Origin: Oscheius dolichura
Lineage: Eukaryota; Nematoda; Chromadorea; Rhabditida; Rhabditidae
Assembly (NCBI GenBank): GCA_932521035.1
Contig: OW051497.1
Span: 2,294,001 to 2,358,000 of the forward strand
Direction: 5' to 3'
DNA: 64,000 bases
The translations under genes and the position numbers were made by a program. Positions 42,739 to 55,120 of the stretch are shown in pieces (positions within the stretch are counted from its first letter, which is position 1; each line of letters begins with the position of its first letter). A model generated the notes under the pieces. That model ran no database searches. It saw only the letters and a program-made list of their open reading frames with translations, and was not told where the DNA came from.

Positions 42739-44338
42739 TTAGCCAGCAGGAGCGGCTCTCCTAACACGCTGAACTGGAGGTGGGGGTCGGGGAGGAGGCT
42801 GCTGAGGATGATCATACTGGGCAACCCGAGGATTTAGGAAGCTAATCAGAAAGGGAGCATAACTATGGATAAAGTTGAAAGATCTTTCGAAATGGACTAG
42901 AAGGTAGAGAAAGGCCAGGGACAGAGCGTGAACGCATTGGAAAAGAGCTGTAAGAATCCAGAAATAAGCCAAGGAATTGGTGGCATCTTGAACAGCGGTT
43001 GGAGCATCACAATTCTTGGGAGCCTTCTGACATTTCTGATAATTGTACAGGATCTCGAAGTGCAGCTGGACAAAGGACATTAGCCAGGCAGTGGCAAAGA
43101 TGTTGAAGTTCATACTGAGACGGTAGGTCAGGTCTGTGAAGTACTTGTGGAACAGTCCGTAGAAGGCGAAGGCACTTCCACAAGCAATATGGGTGTTGAT
43201 CATGGTCACAGTCTGATATTCGGCGATAACATCAGGAGATATACATGTATTATCGAAGAAGAAGTTGTTCAATTGCTCCACGACCTTCACAGCGACATGG
43301 TAACCGAGAATATAGATGGCATTGAAACGAAAGGCAGAATAAGCCGTCTGAAGTTGGAGGTCAGTGGTGTCCATGGGCTTCACTTTTTTGCAAAAGCAAT
43401 TATGAAGGCGGGCTTTGTGCTAATTAATGAGATCCAATTAATAATAATGATAGTTGGTTCAAGAGAACGTCTTCTGCCGCCCAGGGAGTTAATGTGAATC
43501 GCTTCCTTGTTTTTGGAGTGAGTACGGTATCTTTTCGAGCTATTATGGAGAAGTGCTTGTCGTAATTAATGGGAGAAGGTTCATTAGACGCTAGATTATT
43601 GCCGGAGTGACAAAAAGTATGTTTTCCGAGGTCTGGAGAGGTACAAAAAAGCTGTTTATCGTGTCAAGTTTTCTCAGAACGTAGTTCTTCCGCCATATTT
43701 TCGCTTATATCATGAGATAGACTTACCCCAAAAAAGGCGAAGATAGAGCCAGTCTCCATTCTGAATTTCCTCTGCCGATAGTTGGCAATTGCCCAGACAG
43801 TTATGAAGAAGATGGCCGCCTTTATGGCATACACCAAAGGAAGGGCCCAATACCTTCCTACGTAGATGAAATAGTTGATAAATATCATAAGCCGAAGAGG
43901 GGGGAGATCTGAGGAAGACTGAAGAAGAATCAAGGCCCTTTACCTGACTGCAAGAGGTAGAAGTGATAGCCTCCCACGTAATGAGAGAGTTGGGCATATG
44001 ACGACCTGGCTAATTGTTGAAGGAAGGCATCAATTTAAGAGAATTATAAGCATATGTTTTGGAGATGTCTGGTTAACTACAAAAGGACAGAGAGCTCTGG
44101 AAAGGGACGCGTCTACAATTGACGAGAGGGCAAAATCAGATTGCCAATATTCCTTGCTCACGGCATCTGACATTTTTTGAAATGTCGTAAATTGAAATAA
44201 GACAAGAACACCCACATGTGTGATTGATGTGAACATGAGAATCTCCACCAGCCAATTAGGACGGCCAACAATCTCCCTCACCGGGTACCTCACCGGATTG
44301 CGTCTATCATAACTTTTCTTCCATTTTAAATATAGCAA
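42739..44338 (-). CDS. Multi-pass membrane protein, unrecognised
   Basis: Minus-strand exons join in phase: an exon ending LSRALS near 44093 (first ATG within it about 44236, MFTSITHVGVLVLFQF), a second with SSYAQLSHYVGGYHFYLLQS, a third (about 43910-43730) with LRLMIFINYFIYVGRYWALP and YAIKAAIFFITVWAIANY, and a long last exon with ILGYHVAVKV, INTHIACGSAFAFYGLFHKY, FNIFATAWLMSFVQLHF and FWILTALFQCVHALSLAFLY. It ends in a proline-rich, basic tail (PPPRPPPPVQRVRRAAPAG). At least six hydrophobic segments are visible, so an integral membrane protein, possibly a nematode chemoreceptor-like or expanded family. The start is uncertain: the frame is open upstream to about 44338 without an ATG. Confidence 0.65.
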
Positions 44339-44460
44339 ACGAGTAAATAGGCATTAACTAAGCCTAAGTCTGCCTTCGGCAGGGAAATTGGGGTGATTTG
44401 AGAGAGTTAGAGAAGTTCCTGGTGAGGTACCCGGTGAATGTACCCGGCGAGGGGGATTGT
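44267..44460. repeat. Inverted repeat around GGTGAGGTACCCGG
   Basis: CACCGGGTACCTCACC (about 44280-44295) is the reverse complement of GGTGAGGTACCCGGTG (44420-44435), and the flanking AACAATCTCCCTC (44268) matches GAGGGGGATTGTT (44450) inverted. It spans the 5' end of the gene at 42739-44338. Confidence 0.7.
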
Positions 44461-44999
44461 TCGCCAATTAGGACGACTATAAGATAACGTGTATTTACAA
44501 AAGACAAGTTTTGTTTGCCAGAAGTTCTCTCTAATGAATGAGATGCACTTACCTGGGCGGTTGTTATCTCCCTTCAATCACTAAATCAGGAGCTGCTCTA
44601 TTCTAAACCTGAGGGTTTCTGATTCAAGAAGCTTCTATTGTTTTAACCCGGAGGATATACCTTCACAATGAAGTGGAGGGAAGGAAGGAAGGAAGGACTG
44701 TGACTTCGTTGCGAACCTCTCCGTGTGGCCGACGATGATGTAGCAAAAGAATAAAGCCATTTTAGTAAAATCCCAATTGAAAATGTCTCAAAATAGTGCA
44801 CGATGTTTAATAGTGGCGCGAGAACCGAACCGTAGGCCATAAAGTGATTCTACGTCGATTTCCTTATTTTTTCGACCTATATCGACATAAAACCGAAAAG
44901 GGTCAGGTAAGGACCAATGCTGGTAAAGGTTTCTTTCGATAGAGAATGACATTTTCGGGCTGCTTCGAACAAATTCACCCACACCGTGGCATGTCTGCA

Positions 45000-45626
45000 T
45001 CAGCCGAGGGTAGCTCTGCGATGGAACCTAAATTTTTTATGATAAAAAATAATAATGCTAGAAACCTTTTGCATCACTTTCTCCAAATTATAATCATTGA
45101 GATCAAACAAGCGAAACGTCATAATTCTTGATAGGAATGGACCAACTGATTTGCGGTAGACAATATGTCGTCGAACGCGAGTGAGTTCATTTCCGAACGG
45201 CGTCGCGTTATTTTTGCGGCAGTTCAAACAGATGTCAAAAGCTGGAAACGCAGAAAACTCATCGAACCACTTCATTAAATTTAATCCTTCACAATTTTTA
45301 ATATATACGTTAGCTAGAGAGCAAACGTTCTGGCTGCCCCACCTTAATGAGCAATTGACGTAACTAAAAGACAGCATGGTGCCATGACCTAGGACCATAA
45401 TATTACCGTGTTGCTCCGCCATAACATACGCCGAGTATACCTGCTGTTCTTTGCCTTTAAACTTCCTGAAACCAGATCTTCGTGTACCAGGAAAAAGAAC
45501 AGCTGCTTGCAAGCAAAATGTGTCAAGTACATTCTGTTCTTTAGTTTCTCGTCGGGTGCCAAGATCTTGAAGGAACTTGTCGGAAACTTTTGTTGAACTC
45601 TGTTGAAACAGTTCCTCATTGTACAT
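45000..45626 (-). CDS. Intronless 208-codon ORF, unrecognised
   Basis: A single open frame starting MYNEELFQQSSTKVSDKFLQ. It contains several cysteines (VNCSLRW, KNCEG, ICLNCRKNN) and a basic C-terminus. Lack of introns over 600 nt is unusual in this window, where exons average near 150 nt, so it may derive from a mobile element or retroposed gene. No domain is recognised. It is divergently placed ~265 nt from the first UGT. Confidence 0.4.
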   Translation of the reverse strand: MYNEELFQQSSTKVSDKFLQDLGTRRETKEQNVLDTFCLQAAVLFPGTRRSGFRKFKGKEQQVYSAYVMAEQHGNIMVLGHGTMLSFSYVNCSLRWGSQNVCSLANVYIKNCEGLNLMKWFDEFSAFPAFDICLNCRKNNATPFGNELTRVRRHIVYRKSVGPFLSRIMTFRLFDLNDYNLEKVMQKVSSIIIFYHKKFRFHRRATLG

Positions 45627-45890
45627 TATTTGCGGTCACGAAAACGACACACTCTTGTCAAACCCCAGCAGAGACGATAAGAATTGCCAATAGTTCTGCA
45701 CCGCCATTCTGGCAACGACCGTTTTGGTGCCCTATCCGATTGTCCCTGTTTTGTTTTGCTTATCTTCTGGTATTTATAGATCCTGACCCGAGCTCCTTGG
45801 TTCCTCGACAACACTCTCTACCGCTCGAGCTGTATTTAAACAGGCGGGAGACTAGAGAACAATCGACAGTTGCCTTGCGCCTCCTCCATC

Positions 45891-48433
45891 ATGCGTGCAA
45901 TACTCCTTTGCGCCGTCTTAATAACTGGTACCCTATATATTTGGCCAATTATAGTGTCGTTCAGTATGTTCTGGTTACAAATTCCTTGTTTATTCTCCCC
46001 TGTTTGCTCATTCTCACAACACTTTCATCGGAAAAATTGCCGATACCTTAACTGAAGCTGGGCACGATGTGGTGGGTTTTCTTTTTGAGTGGTTTTCGTT
46101 CATAGTTTTGGTGGAAATTGCTCTCTTCATAATAATGTTGTTTAATTTTAATTAACCGAGTTAAAGAAGTACAGCTGTCTTTTGCATCAATGACAGAACC
46201 TGTTTGTTTGACGAGAATTCGGTCTGAAGGGGCAGAGAGGTCAACAAAAATTCCTCATAAAAGAAAACCAAACAGCATGTGAAACTCCGACTTTTAGACG
46301 GTTTTCATGCCCATTTTGGATACCAATCTGACGAGTAAAACAGGACTGAAAACAACGAAGAAGACTATTATGCTGGACGCCGATCCGAGAGTGGACCAGA
46401 TCATGAAGACAACCACGATATTTAATCAAGTGTGGACAATGAATACTTCTCCACTTGGATTGACCAAAGTAGGGATCCCCTTAAAGGGACAGTATGACCG
46501 TTTTTTTAAAAGTTGGCTTCATCTTGTTCAGAATTTTTTTCTGATCAAAGTTATCTATTTAAAAAAATATAAAAATGCCACATTCGCGAGTAAAATGCAT
46601 GTAAAGTTTCATTTTTGTATTGCGAATTTCATCCGACGCGCCTCCAAGCAACGCAAGTTGCCCTGAACAAGACCGCGCGCTGTTTACGCGCCCATTTGAT
46701 TGCATTTTCTTCCGATTGCGACGTTTTCATGAAAAACAAAATAGTGCATCTTGATAAGCAAAATTAGCTCTACAAAACAAGACCAATTACAACAAAATTC
46801 ATGATAGTTTTGAAAACTCGGGGTACTAGCAAAAACGGTCATACTGTCCCTTTAACAAAAGAAATGAGTATACTTTCAGATGGTGGATACTATGTCCACC
46901 ATATTTGGTTACACCTGCGAACGTAAGAAAACACAACGGAAAAGGTTTATCGAAATTCAGACATTATTAAACAGAAGGAAATTTTGGAGAAACTGAAAGC
47001 GGAGAAGTTCGACGTCGCTATTGCTGAACCCTTCTACTTCTGCGCATTTGGTGAGAACGTCCTATCCATTTTACTATTCCCCCTTTAGGCATAATTGAGG
47101 AATTAGGCATCGAAACAGTGATCAGTGCGTTCTCTGGAACTAACCTGGACCTGATCTCCTATTACATTGGAGAACCCTCCTCGATCTCCTCTATGGCCGC
47201 GGGTAAGGCTGCTGGCCAGAAGCCGACGATAGGAGATAAGATAAAAACTATTATTGGCTATTCCATCGGATTCTGGATGTTTAGTACTATTGCTAATACC
47301 GAGGGAAAGTACTTGAAGGCGGAGTATGGAGACCGGTATAGCAGTCATGGGGTACGATGTGTTTCAGCTTTTGTTTCAGTCTTATATTTCCAGGAGCTCC
47401 TCGGAAGAACATCGTATTCCTTCCTCAACGCTAATCCCTATATCGATGTGCCTCGCCCCATCCTTGCAAAATCCATTTTCATTGGAGGAATTGCCGTCGA
47501 CGTGAACAATCTTGACAAACTAGACAAGGAATGGGATGCCATCTTATCCGAGAGGCCTCAAACTGTCTTGATCTCCTTTGGTTCAGTAGCCAAGAGCAAG
47601 GAGATGCCGGAAAACTACAAGTAAGCCATTTCTTGGGCCCTTTCACTTGCCCGAACTTCAGACAACAGATTCTTAAAGTCGTGGAATCATTACCGAAGGT
47701 CACCTTTATCTGGAAATATGAGGAGCCGACAACTATGGGAGCAAACCTTCCCAACTTACATTTCTCCAAATGGGTGCCACAAAAAGCCATACTCGGTAAG
47801 AATTCTCCACTGCTTGAATAATTTGTTGCAGCCGATAAGAGGCTATCTCTCTTCGTTACTCATGGCGGTCTGGGTTCATCCACAGAAATTGCCTACTTGG
47901 GTAAACCTGCTGTGTTTGTAGGTCACCGCTCATCCGGAATAATAAGAAAGTTCAGATTCCACTATTTGCTGACCAACCAAGAAACGCTGCCATGATTGCT
48001 CGTCATCAGACGTCTATAGTTCTCCAAAAGGAAGATCTAGCCAGTGCTGACAAAATCAAAACCGCCATTCTGACTATTCTGAACGATAAAACGTAAGCAA
48101 TCCATTTAATAGTGAATCTTTTATTTAGGTATGAGGAAAGGGCAAGAAAATTCGGAGAAATGCTCCGTAATCAGCCGCTCAGCCCAAAAGACCTGGTTGT
48201 TAAACATGCTGAATTCGCCGCAAGGTGGGATCTTTTGGGCTTCTTCTCACTTACAGTTCAGGTTCGGCCCCATCAAGTCATTGGACCCTCCTACAAGGCA
48301 TTTATCTTTTGTGGAATACTACCTCCTTGACGTATTTGCTCTTATTCTCGGAGTTCTACTGGTCACCGTCTTTTCTATCCTCTTCCTACTTAAAAAATGT
48401 TGTTGTGCGGGTAAAAAACAGAAAAAAGAGTAG
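45891..48433 (+). CDS. UDP-glucuronosyltransferase (UGT), first of three
   Basis: ER-membrane enzyme that transfers sugar from UDP-sugars to lipophilic compounds and xenobiotics. The signal sequence is MRAILLCAVLITV, then the N-terminal acceptor domain (YKFLVYSPLFAHSHN, ADTLTEAGHDV, MPILDTNLTSKTGLKTTKK). The UDP-binding half has VLISFGSVAKSKEMPENYK, VTFIWKYEEPTT, the signature FVTHGGLGSSTEIAYLGKPA and FADQPRNAAMIARHQT. A C-terminal membrane segment (VFALILGVLLVTVFSILFLL) precedes a KKQKK tail typical for ER retention. About eleven short introns join in phase; the one at about 46469-46878 is enlarged by a 367 bp MITE. The gene looks intact. Confidence 0.95.
46485..46851. mobile_element. TTAA-type MITE in a UGT intron
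   Basis: 367 bp with inverted termini AGGGACAGTATGACCGTTTT and flanking TTAA (46481-46484 and 46852-46855). Ends resemble those of the MITE at 19536 (AGGGAC...), so the two belong to one superfamily. No coding capacity. Confidence 0.88.
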
Positions 48434-48714
48434 AATAAAAACATCCCAAATTGAGTGTAGCGCTTTCTTTTTGAGTTTCTCAAGTCACGATCTACTGCCA
48501 GCGTGCAGAAATGATGATAGGAGTTGTCAGGAGTTCTGCGCCGCCATATTGGGAATGATGACTTTGGTTTCCTACACTCTCTCCCCTTTCTTGATCTACT
48601 TATCTACTCAGTATGACCTGAACTGACTCTTCGACTGCCCTCTCTCTTGTCCGAACAGTGTTTAAGCAGGCCAGAGTCTAAAGAACGGCGAACATTTACC
48701 TTTTTCTCCCGATC

Positions 48715-50862
48715 ATGCGCGCGATACTCCTGTGCTCCACGTTGATAACTGGTACCTTTCTGCTTTTTCATTTTAATGGAACTATTCAGTTTGTTCTAGT
48801 TACAAATTTCTCGTCTATTCTCCACTCTTTGCTCATTCTCACAACGCTTTCATAGGAAAGATAGCTGATACCCTAACTGAAGCAGGACACGATGTGGTGA
48901 GTCTTCTTTCAGTCTTTTCATTTTGATTCTACAGTTTCTTTTACAAATCATTTCTTTCAACCTAGCAGAATAAAAAAGTGCAGCTGTTTTTGGAATAGCA
49001 GAACCTGTTTCTTTTTGACGAAAATTCAGTGTGAGCGCTCTTATCAACAAATGTTTGCCTTCCTAAACCATAGCCTGGGGAATTCCAAGTTTTTTAGACG
49101 GTGTTCATGCCCATCCTGGATTCCAATCTCACAAGCAAAACAGGGATCAAGACAACAAAGAAAATAGTCATGTTGGATCCTGACCCGAGGGTGGACCAAA
49201 CTATGAAGACGACGACTATCTTTGATAAAGTTTGGACCATGGATCTCTCACTTTTTGGCTCAGTCAAGGTGGATCTTTTCTGGGGAGAAAAATAGCATGA
49301 TTACAGATGGTGGAAACAATGTCAACAACATTTGGCTACAACTGTGAACGTAAGCAACCGCAAAATGGATTAATATTTTTTTAGATGTAATCAAACAGAA
49401 GGAGATTTTGGAGAAACTGAAAGCGGAGAAGTTTGACGTCGCTATAGCCGAACCTTTTCACTTCTGCGGGTTCGGTGAGGTCGTTTTTGTCCATTTCATT
49501 ACCACATTTAAAGGTATTTTCGAAGAACTGGGAATTGAAACCGTTATCAGCGCCTTCTCCAGTACCAACCTAGATATCATCTCCTATTATATCGGAGAGC
49601 CTTCCTCGATCTCTTCTATGGCAGCCGGTAGAGCCTCTGGTCAGAAGCCAACGATTGCCGAAAGGATAAAAGCAATTATCACTTATTCGTTCAGATTTTG
49701 GATGTCTAGCTCTTTTGCTAATAAAGAAGAAAAGTATTTGGAAGCAGAGTATGGTACCAGGTACAGCGGTCATGGGGTAAGAGGCCATTATTATTAAAAC
49801 CGTTTCGAACTCTAGGAGCTCCTCGGAAGAATATCGTATTCCTTCCTCAATGCCAATCCATACATCGACATACCTCGCCCCATACTAGCAAAATCTATTT
49901 TCGTAGGAGGGCTTACCGTGGATGTCAACAATTTGGACAAACTAGACAAGGAATGGAACGCGATCCTTTCTGAAAGACCTCAAACAGTTTTGATTTCTTT
50001 TGGATCAGTAGCCAAGAGCAAGGAGATGCCGGAAAACTACAAGTAAGCCATTTCTTGGGCCCTTTCACTTGCCCGAACTTCAGACAACAGATTCTTAAAG
50101 TCGTGGAATCATTACCGAAGGTCACCTTTATCTGGAAATACGAGGAGCCAACAACTATGGGAGCGAACCTTCTCAATCTTCATTTTTCTAAATGGGTACC
50201 ACAAAAGGCACTCTTGGGTGGGGTTGTCTGCTTTCTAATGAATTACTCGTTTCTAGCGGACAAGAGATTGTCGCTCTTTGTTACCCATGGCGGCCTTGCT
50301 TCATCCACGGAGGTATCTTACTTTGGTAAACCGGCCATTTTTGTAAGTTAGTAGTAAGACAGGTTAAAGGAGAATCCTTAGATCCCTCTGTTTGGTGACC
50401 AGCCTGCAAATGCTGCTATGATTGCTCGTCATCAGACGGCTTTAGTCTTTCAAAAAGAAGATCTGGCTAGTGCTGGCAAAATCAAATCCTCCATCCTTAC
50501 TATTCTAAATGACAAGACGTAAATGACTAGCAAAACACTTTATTGTTCCTTAGGTATGAAGAGAAAGCGAGGAAAATCGGAGAAATGCTCCGTAATCAAC
50601 CACTGAGTCCAAAGGATCTGGTGGTCAAGCATGCTGAATTCGCTGCGAGGTACGATACGTTTGGAACTCTTTGAACATTTCGTCTTACAGATTCGGCCCC
50701 ATCAAGTCTTTGGATCCTCCTGCAAGGCACTTGTCTTTTGCGGAATACTATCTCCTTGACGTATTTGCTCTTATTCTCGGAGTTCTACTGGTCACCGTCT
50801 TTTCTATCCTCTTCCTACTTAAAAAATGTTGTTGTGCGGGTAAAAAACAGAAAAAAGAGTAG
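48715..50862 (+). CDS. UDP-glucuronosyltransferase, second of three
   Basis: Same exon-intron pattern and domains as the neighbouring copies: MRAILLCSTLIT signal, YKFLVYSPLFAHSHNAFIGK, MPILDSNLTSKTGIKTTKKI, VLISFGSVAKSKEMPENYK, FVTHGGLASSTEVSYFGKPA, FGDQPANAAMIARHQT, C-terminal membrane segment and KKQKK tail. It shares two stretches with the first copy that are identical through coding and intronic bases (50005-50140 and 50752-50867), pointing to gene conversion. Intact by eye. Confidence 0.95.
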
Positions 50863-51137
50863 AATAAGAATAGAATAAATACGTCCCCCATTGCTGAAGC
50901 CAATGTAGTTTCTAGGCTATGTACTAAAGAGACCAATGAACCATCTCCGAAACAGGTCTCATGAAGGTTGTACGTGTGGTCAGACAAGCAGAGCGGTGTC
51001 AAAGTCTAGAAATGATGATAATCGACCCTTGAAAAGCGATCTGCTATACCTGTTCCAGTATTTTGGTCCCTTATTCCCTTCGTCTGTACCTGCCTAAAGA
51101 ACAACAGTTAAGAATAGAGTTGCCCTTTCCCATTACC

Positions 51138-53137
51138 ATGCGTGCGCACCTCCTTACCGTCGTTTTAATAACTGGTACTGTTTTTATTCCCTTCTCTCTA
51201 AACCACGTATTTAGTATGTTCTGGCTACAAATTCCTTGTCTATTCTCCTCTCTTTACTCATTCTCACAACGCTTTTGTTAGTAAACTTGCTGATACTCTA
51301 ACGGACGCCGGCCACGATGTGGTATGTTTGGACTTCGGGACATCGAGAACAAGAAGCTTTAGACAGTTTTAATGCCAACGGTGGACATCAACTTGGTCAA
51401 CAAAACTGGATTGAAGACAACGAAAAAGACAATTATTTTAAACCCCGACCCCAGGACAGATCACATTATGAAGACCACGACAATATTCAACGATGTTTGG
51501 AGCTCAGATACTTCTCCAGTTGGTCTTCTCAACGTGAGTAACCTCCTATAAATGCTACTAATGTATTTATAATATTTCAGATGGTCAACACCCTCTCTGA
51601 AATGTTCGGTTACACATGCGAACGTAAGGAACTCTACATTCCCTTTGACCCTTGCAATTAAGATGTTATCAATCATAAGGACATTCTGATCAAGTTAAAG
51701 GCGGAAAAGTTTGATGCCGCCATTGCAGAGCCATTTTACTTCTGTGGCTTTGGTAAGAGCATGATGTGTAACCTTTACCCTGCCTGTTTCCAGGCGTGTT
51801 TGAGCAACTAGGCATCAAAACGGTGATTAGTGCCTTCTCTGGTGCTAACGTGGACTATGTCTCTTACCACATGGGAGAACCCTCGTCTGCCTCTTCTATC
51901 CAAGCTGCTATGCCTCCTGATCAACAGTCAATAGATCAGAAGATAAAAAATGTTATTGGCGTTGTTACCCTCTTCCATATGTTCGGCTCTATTGCTAAAG
52001 CTGAAGGAAACCATTTGAGGGAAAAATATGGGGATCAGTTTAGTGGCACAGAGGTAGGTGGCGACCGGTTCCTTATCTAAGGCTTGCTTTTATAGGAACT
52101 GCTGGGCAGAACCTCATATTCCTTTGTCAATGTCAATCCCTACATTGATTTCCCTCGCCCATCTGTGTCAAAGACCATTTTTATTGGGGGGATAACAGTG
52201 GACGCTAACAATCTTGACAAACTAGACAAGGAATGGGATGCTATTCTTTCGAAAAGGCCTCATGCGGTTCTGATCTCATTTGGGACTGTAGCCAAGAGTA
52301 AGGACATGCCCGAAAACTATAAGTAAGGTCTTCAAAAAGTCATACTGTTTCCTATTTTAGACAGCAAATTCTAAAAGTAGTTGAGTCCTTGCCCGATGTC
52401 ACTTTCATCTGGAAGTATGAAGAACCCACTACGATCGGAGCACACCTGCCCAACTTGCATTTCTCCCAGTGGGTGCCACAGAAGGCTCTGCTCGGTAAGA
52501 ATCATCCTGCCTCATTTATTCTTTCAGCTGACAAGAGGCTGTCCCTCTTCATTACTCATGGTGGCCTGGCTTCTTCCACGGAAGTCGCGTACCTGGGGAA
52601 ACCAGCCATCTTTGTAAGCCGTTGTTATCAGTGCATAACAAGAAGAAAACTTCAGATTCCTCTGTTCGCTGATCAGCCTAGAAATGCTGCGATGATTGCC
52701 CGGCATCACACGGCTATAGCCCTACAGAGGGATGATCTTGCAAGCTCCGATAAAATCAGAAGCGCTATCTTGACCATCCTAAATGATAAGACGTAAGGAA
52801 GTCGCCCCATAATTAATTTTCCCTAGATATGAAGAGAAAGCCAGGAATTTTGGGGAAATGCTCCGTAATCAGCCGCTGAGTCCAAAGGATCTGGTGGTCA
52901 AGCACGCTGAATTCGCAGCTAGGTGAGGTGCAAGTGTTCCATTTTATGTTGTCCGCTCCTTATAGATTCGGCCCCATCAAGAATTTGGATTCCCCTGCGA
53001 GACGGTCGTCATTTGTGGAGTATTATCTCCTAGACGTGTTTGCCCTAATTGCGGGAGTTCTACTTCTTATCTTCTTTTCCCTCTACTTCTTAATCAGAAA
53101 ATGTTGTTGTCCGGGTAAAAAACAAAAGAAGGATTAG
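51138..53137 (+). CDS. UDP-glucuronosyltransferase, third of three
   Basis: MRAHLLTVVLIT signal, MPTVDINLVNKTGLKTTKKT, VLISFGTVAKSKDMPENYK, VTFIWKYEEPTTIGAHL, FITHGGLASSTEVAYLGKPA, FADQPRNAAMIARHHT, C-terminal membrane segment and KKQKKD tail. More diverged from the other two and without shared intron sequence, so it is outside the recent conversion. Intact by eye. Confidence 0.95.
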
Positions 53138-53596
53138 AATAAAATCATTCTAAACGGAAACATTCCACTCTGTCAGCTCTCTCGCGATATAACTCTTCTT
53201 CTTTAAAAACTCTCCTTATGCACGGGAAGGGACTCCACAGAGCAAGAGCAGCTGATAGCGTCTAGATTATAGGGTCTCCGTGCCTGTCTTATCTGACGAA
53301 CGTGTTTGTCTTGTTTTTTCATTGCCACGGTGGCACATCGCCACCAACGAAGAATCTGAAGATGGTCAGTCTGTGACCATCGTCTCCCTGCGGTGTTAAC
53401 TACTTTGTCTACTTTGTCTACTTTGTTGGTTGTATAAGTAGTAAGCGTCAAAGAAAACCTTTAAATATCAACTTATCTCCGAGCATTCAACTTTGCCTCT
53501 ATCTCTCTCGTACTCTCCCTATATTGATAACTTCTGTGTTCCACCGCTTTCCCGCCTAGTCTGAATTCAAAGCTGTGCCTACTTTTCTACTTCTAG

Positions 53597-55120
53597 ATGG
53601 AGACATTTGCCAAATTGTGGAGAGCCTTGGGCGATGGAGGAGACAGGAGGACCACAGTTGTGATAACTACCATCACTGTAGCGAACATCATTCTTTCCTT
53701 GGGCAAAGTAGGCATTTCATAGTGTTCTGGAGTCACTTTGTCTGCAGATTGGGCGGAGTTATTACGACAGCAGTCTGTCCGTCTTCACCCCTGGTTTGGA
53801 ATCATTTGGGGACGTCTTCGCCTGCTTTATTATCGCCTACAATCGGTATCTAGTAAGTACTTTAGCCTCTTGAAATCTTTGATCTTCTAGGAGCAGAACT
53901 CAAATCCAGTGGAATTCCCGAGAGGACGGGAGACAAAAGCCCTCGGCTATGTAAGACAGTGAAGTTTAATAAAACGTGACAATATTTAGGTAACGTGTTC
54001 CTGGGTCATGATTGTACTGGCCATGGGCAGTTTTATTTATGATTTTGAATCGGTCTTTGTTAAACGGTGAGGATTCTACTAGTCTCCCATAGAGACATTC
54101 TTCAGTGTGGAACCACAGCTAAATATGGTGGATCTCTGTGTCATGGGAGCGAATATACTGCTTAAATTCGTTTTGTGGTTGATTTGCTTTGGGTATTCTT
54201 ATCTCCTTTTCCAGCTGTAAAGAAAAAAACGTTAAGGTCGAAGAGCACAGAACTCAAAGTTCTCCAAATGGATCAATTGAATGATATTCTGAACAATCTC
54301 ATCACTATAGCCAGCGTCTTAGCAACAATGTATTTCTACTATGTAAGTTATCCTGCGTAAGGGTCAGCCAGGGACCTACAACTATCCCTTCAGAACATTT
54401 TTATTAAAGAGACAGTGCTCTGGCTGTTCCCTAGTATCTCTCCATTGCCCAGTTGTCGTATCATTTCCTTAAAAGATCCTTCCCTTTCAGTTATTCGACT
54501 TGGCAGGAGCTGTCGTTATCTGCTGCATAATTATAAGAAATTGGGCTAAGGTTATGTCAAAATACAGTAAACGGGTACACGGACGTACTGTTTCCCCGAA
54601 AATTCTAGGTGAAATAATTGAGGTACAGTTCATTTTACGTGTATGATGAGTTTCTTAAGCACGCCGCCGCCAACTCCCACGGCAAGAAAATAAAAGAAAC
54701 GGTGGCTTATTATAAGGGACAATCAATTGTCTTGGAGGTCTCCGTCTATTGTAAATTAACGAATTATCATGAAATCGCCGAAGAAGTTCGAGCTCATATG
54801 CTGAAATTTGAAGATATTCACCAAGTTCACGTGTTCCCCTTTGATACGAGAGTAAGAGCCATGTTAATGGCTGGTGATTGGGTTTTAGAAGATCAGTATC
54901 GAAGTGATTGAAGAAGGTCTGCTCCAATTAACAGCTCCCCAAGCCTATTCAATGGACAACATTGTAATCCACTGCACTATCCATTACACAAAGCTTTTAG
55001 AGTTATGTCACAGCCGACGGTGAATCAGAACCTATCCAAGCGGACGGCGAACACAATGCGGAGATTGAGCCAGCCGATTTCGATGAACAGTCTCGTTTGA
55101 AGTCTGATCCCGATGCCTAG
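53597..55120 (+). CDS. Cation diffusion facilitator (Mn/Zn efflux transporter)
   Basis: Membrane metal-ion/proton antiporter of the CDF family. The acceptor TTCTAG abuts the ATG (53597), a spliced-leader site. After TTITVANIILSLGKIG and SYYDSSLSVF come the loop EFPRGRETKALGYV, SWVMIVLAMGSFIYDFESVF, ANILLKFVLWLICF, the TM5 motif MDQLNDILNNLITIASV, FDLAGAVVICCIIIRNW, and the C-terminal cytosolic domain (ETVAYYKGQSIVLEVSVYCK, AEEVRAHMLKFEDIHQVHVF). TM5 carries D-x-x-x-D, as in manganese-type CDFs, instead of H-x-x-x-D; TM2 has E-x-x-x-D. The protein ends with an acidic tail (SEPIQADGEHN...SDPDA). The join near 54200 (A7 run after CTGT) does not keep phase, which may be a sequence error. Confidence 0.88.
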
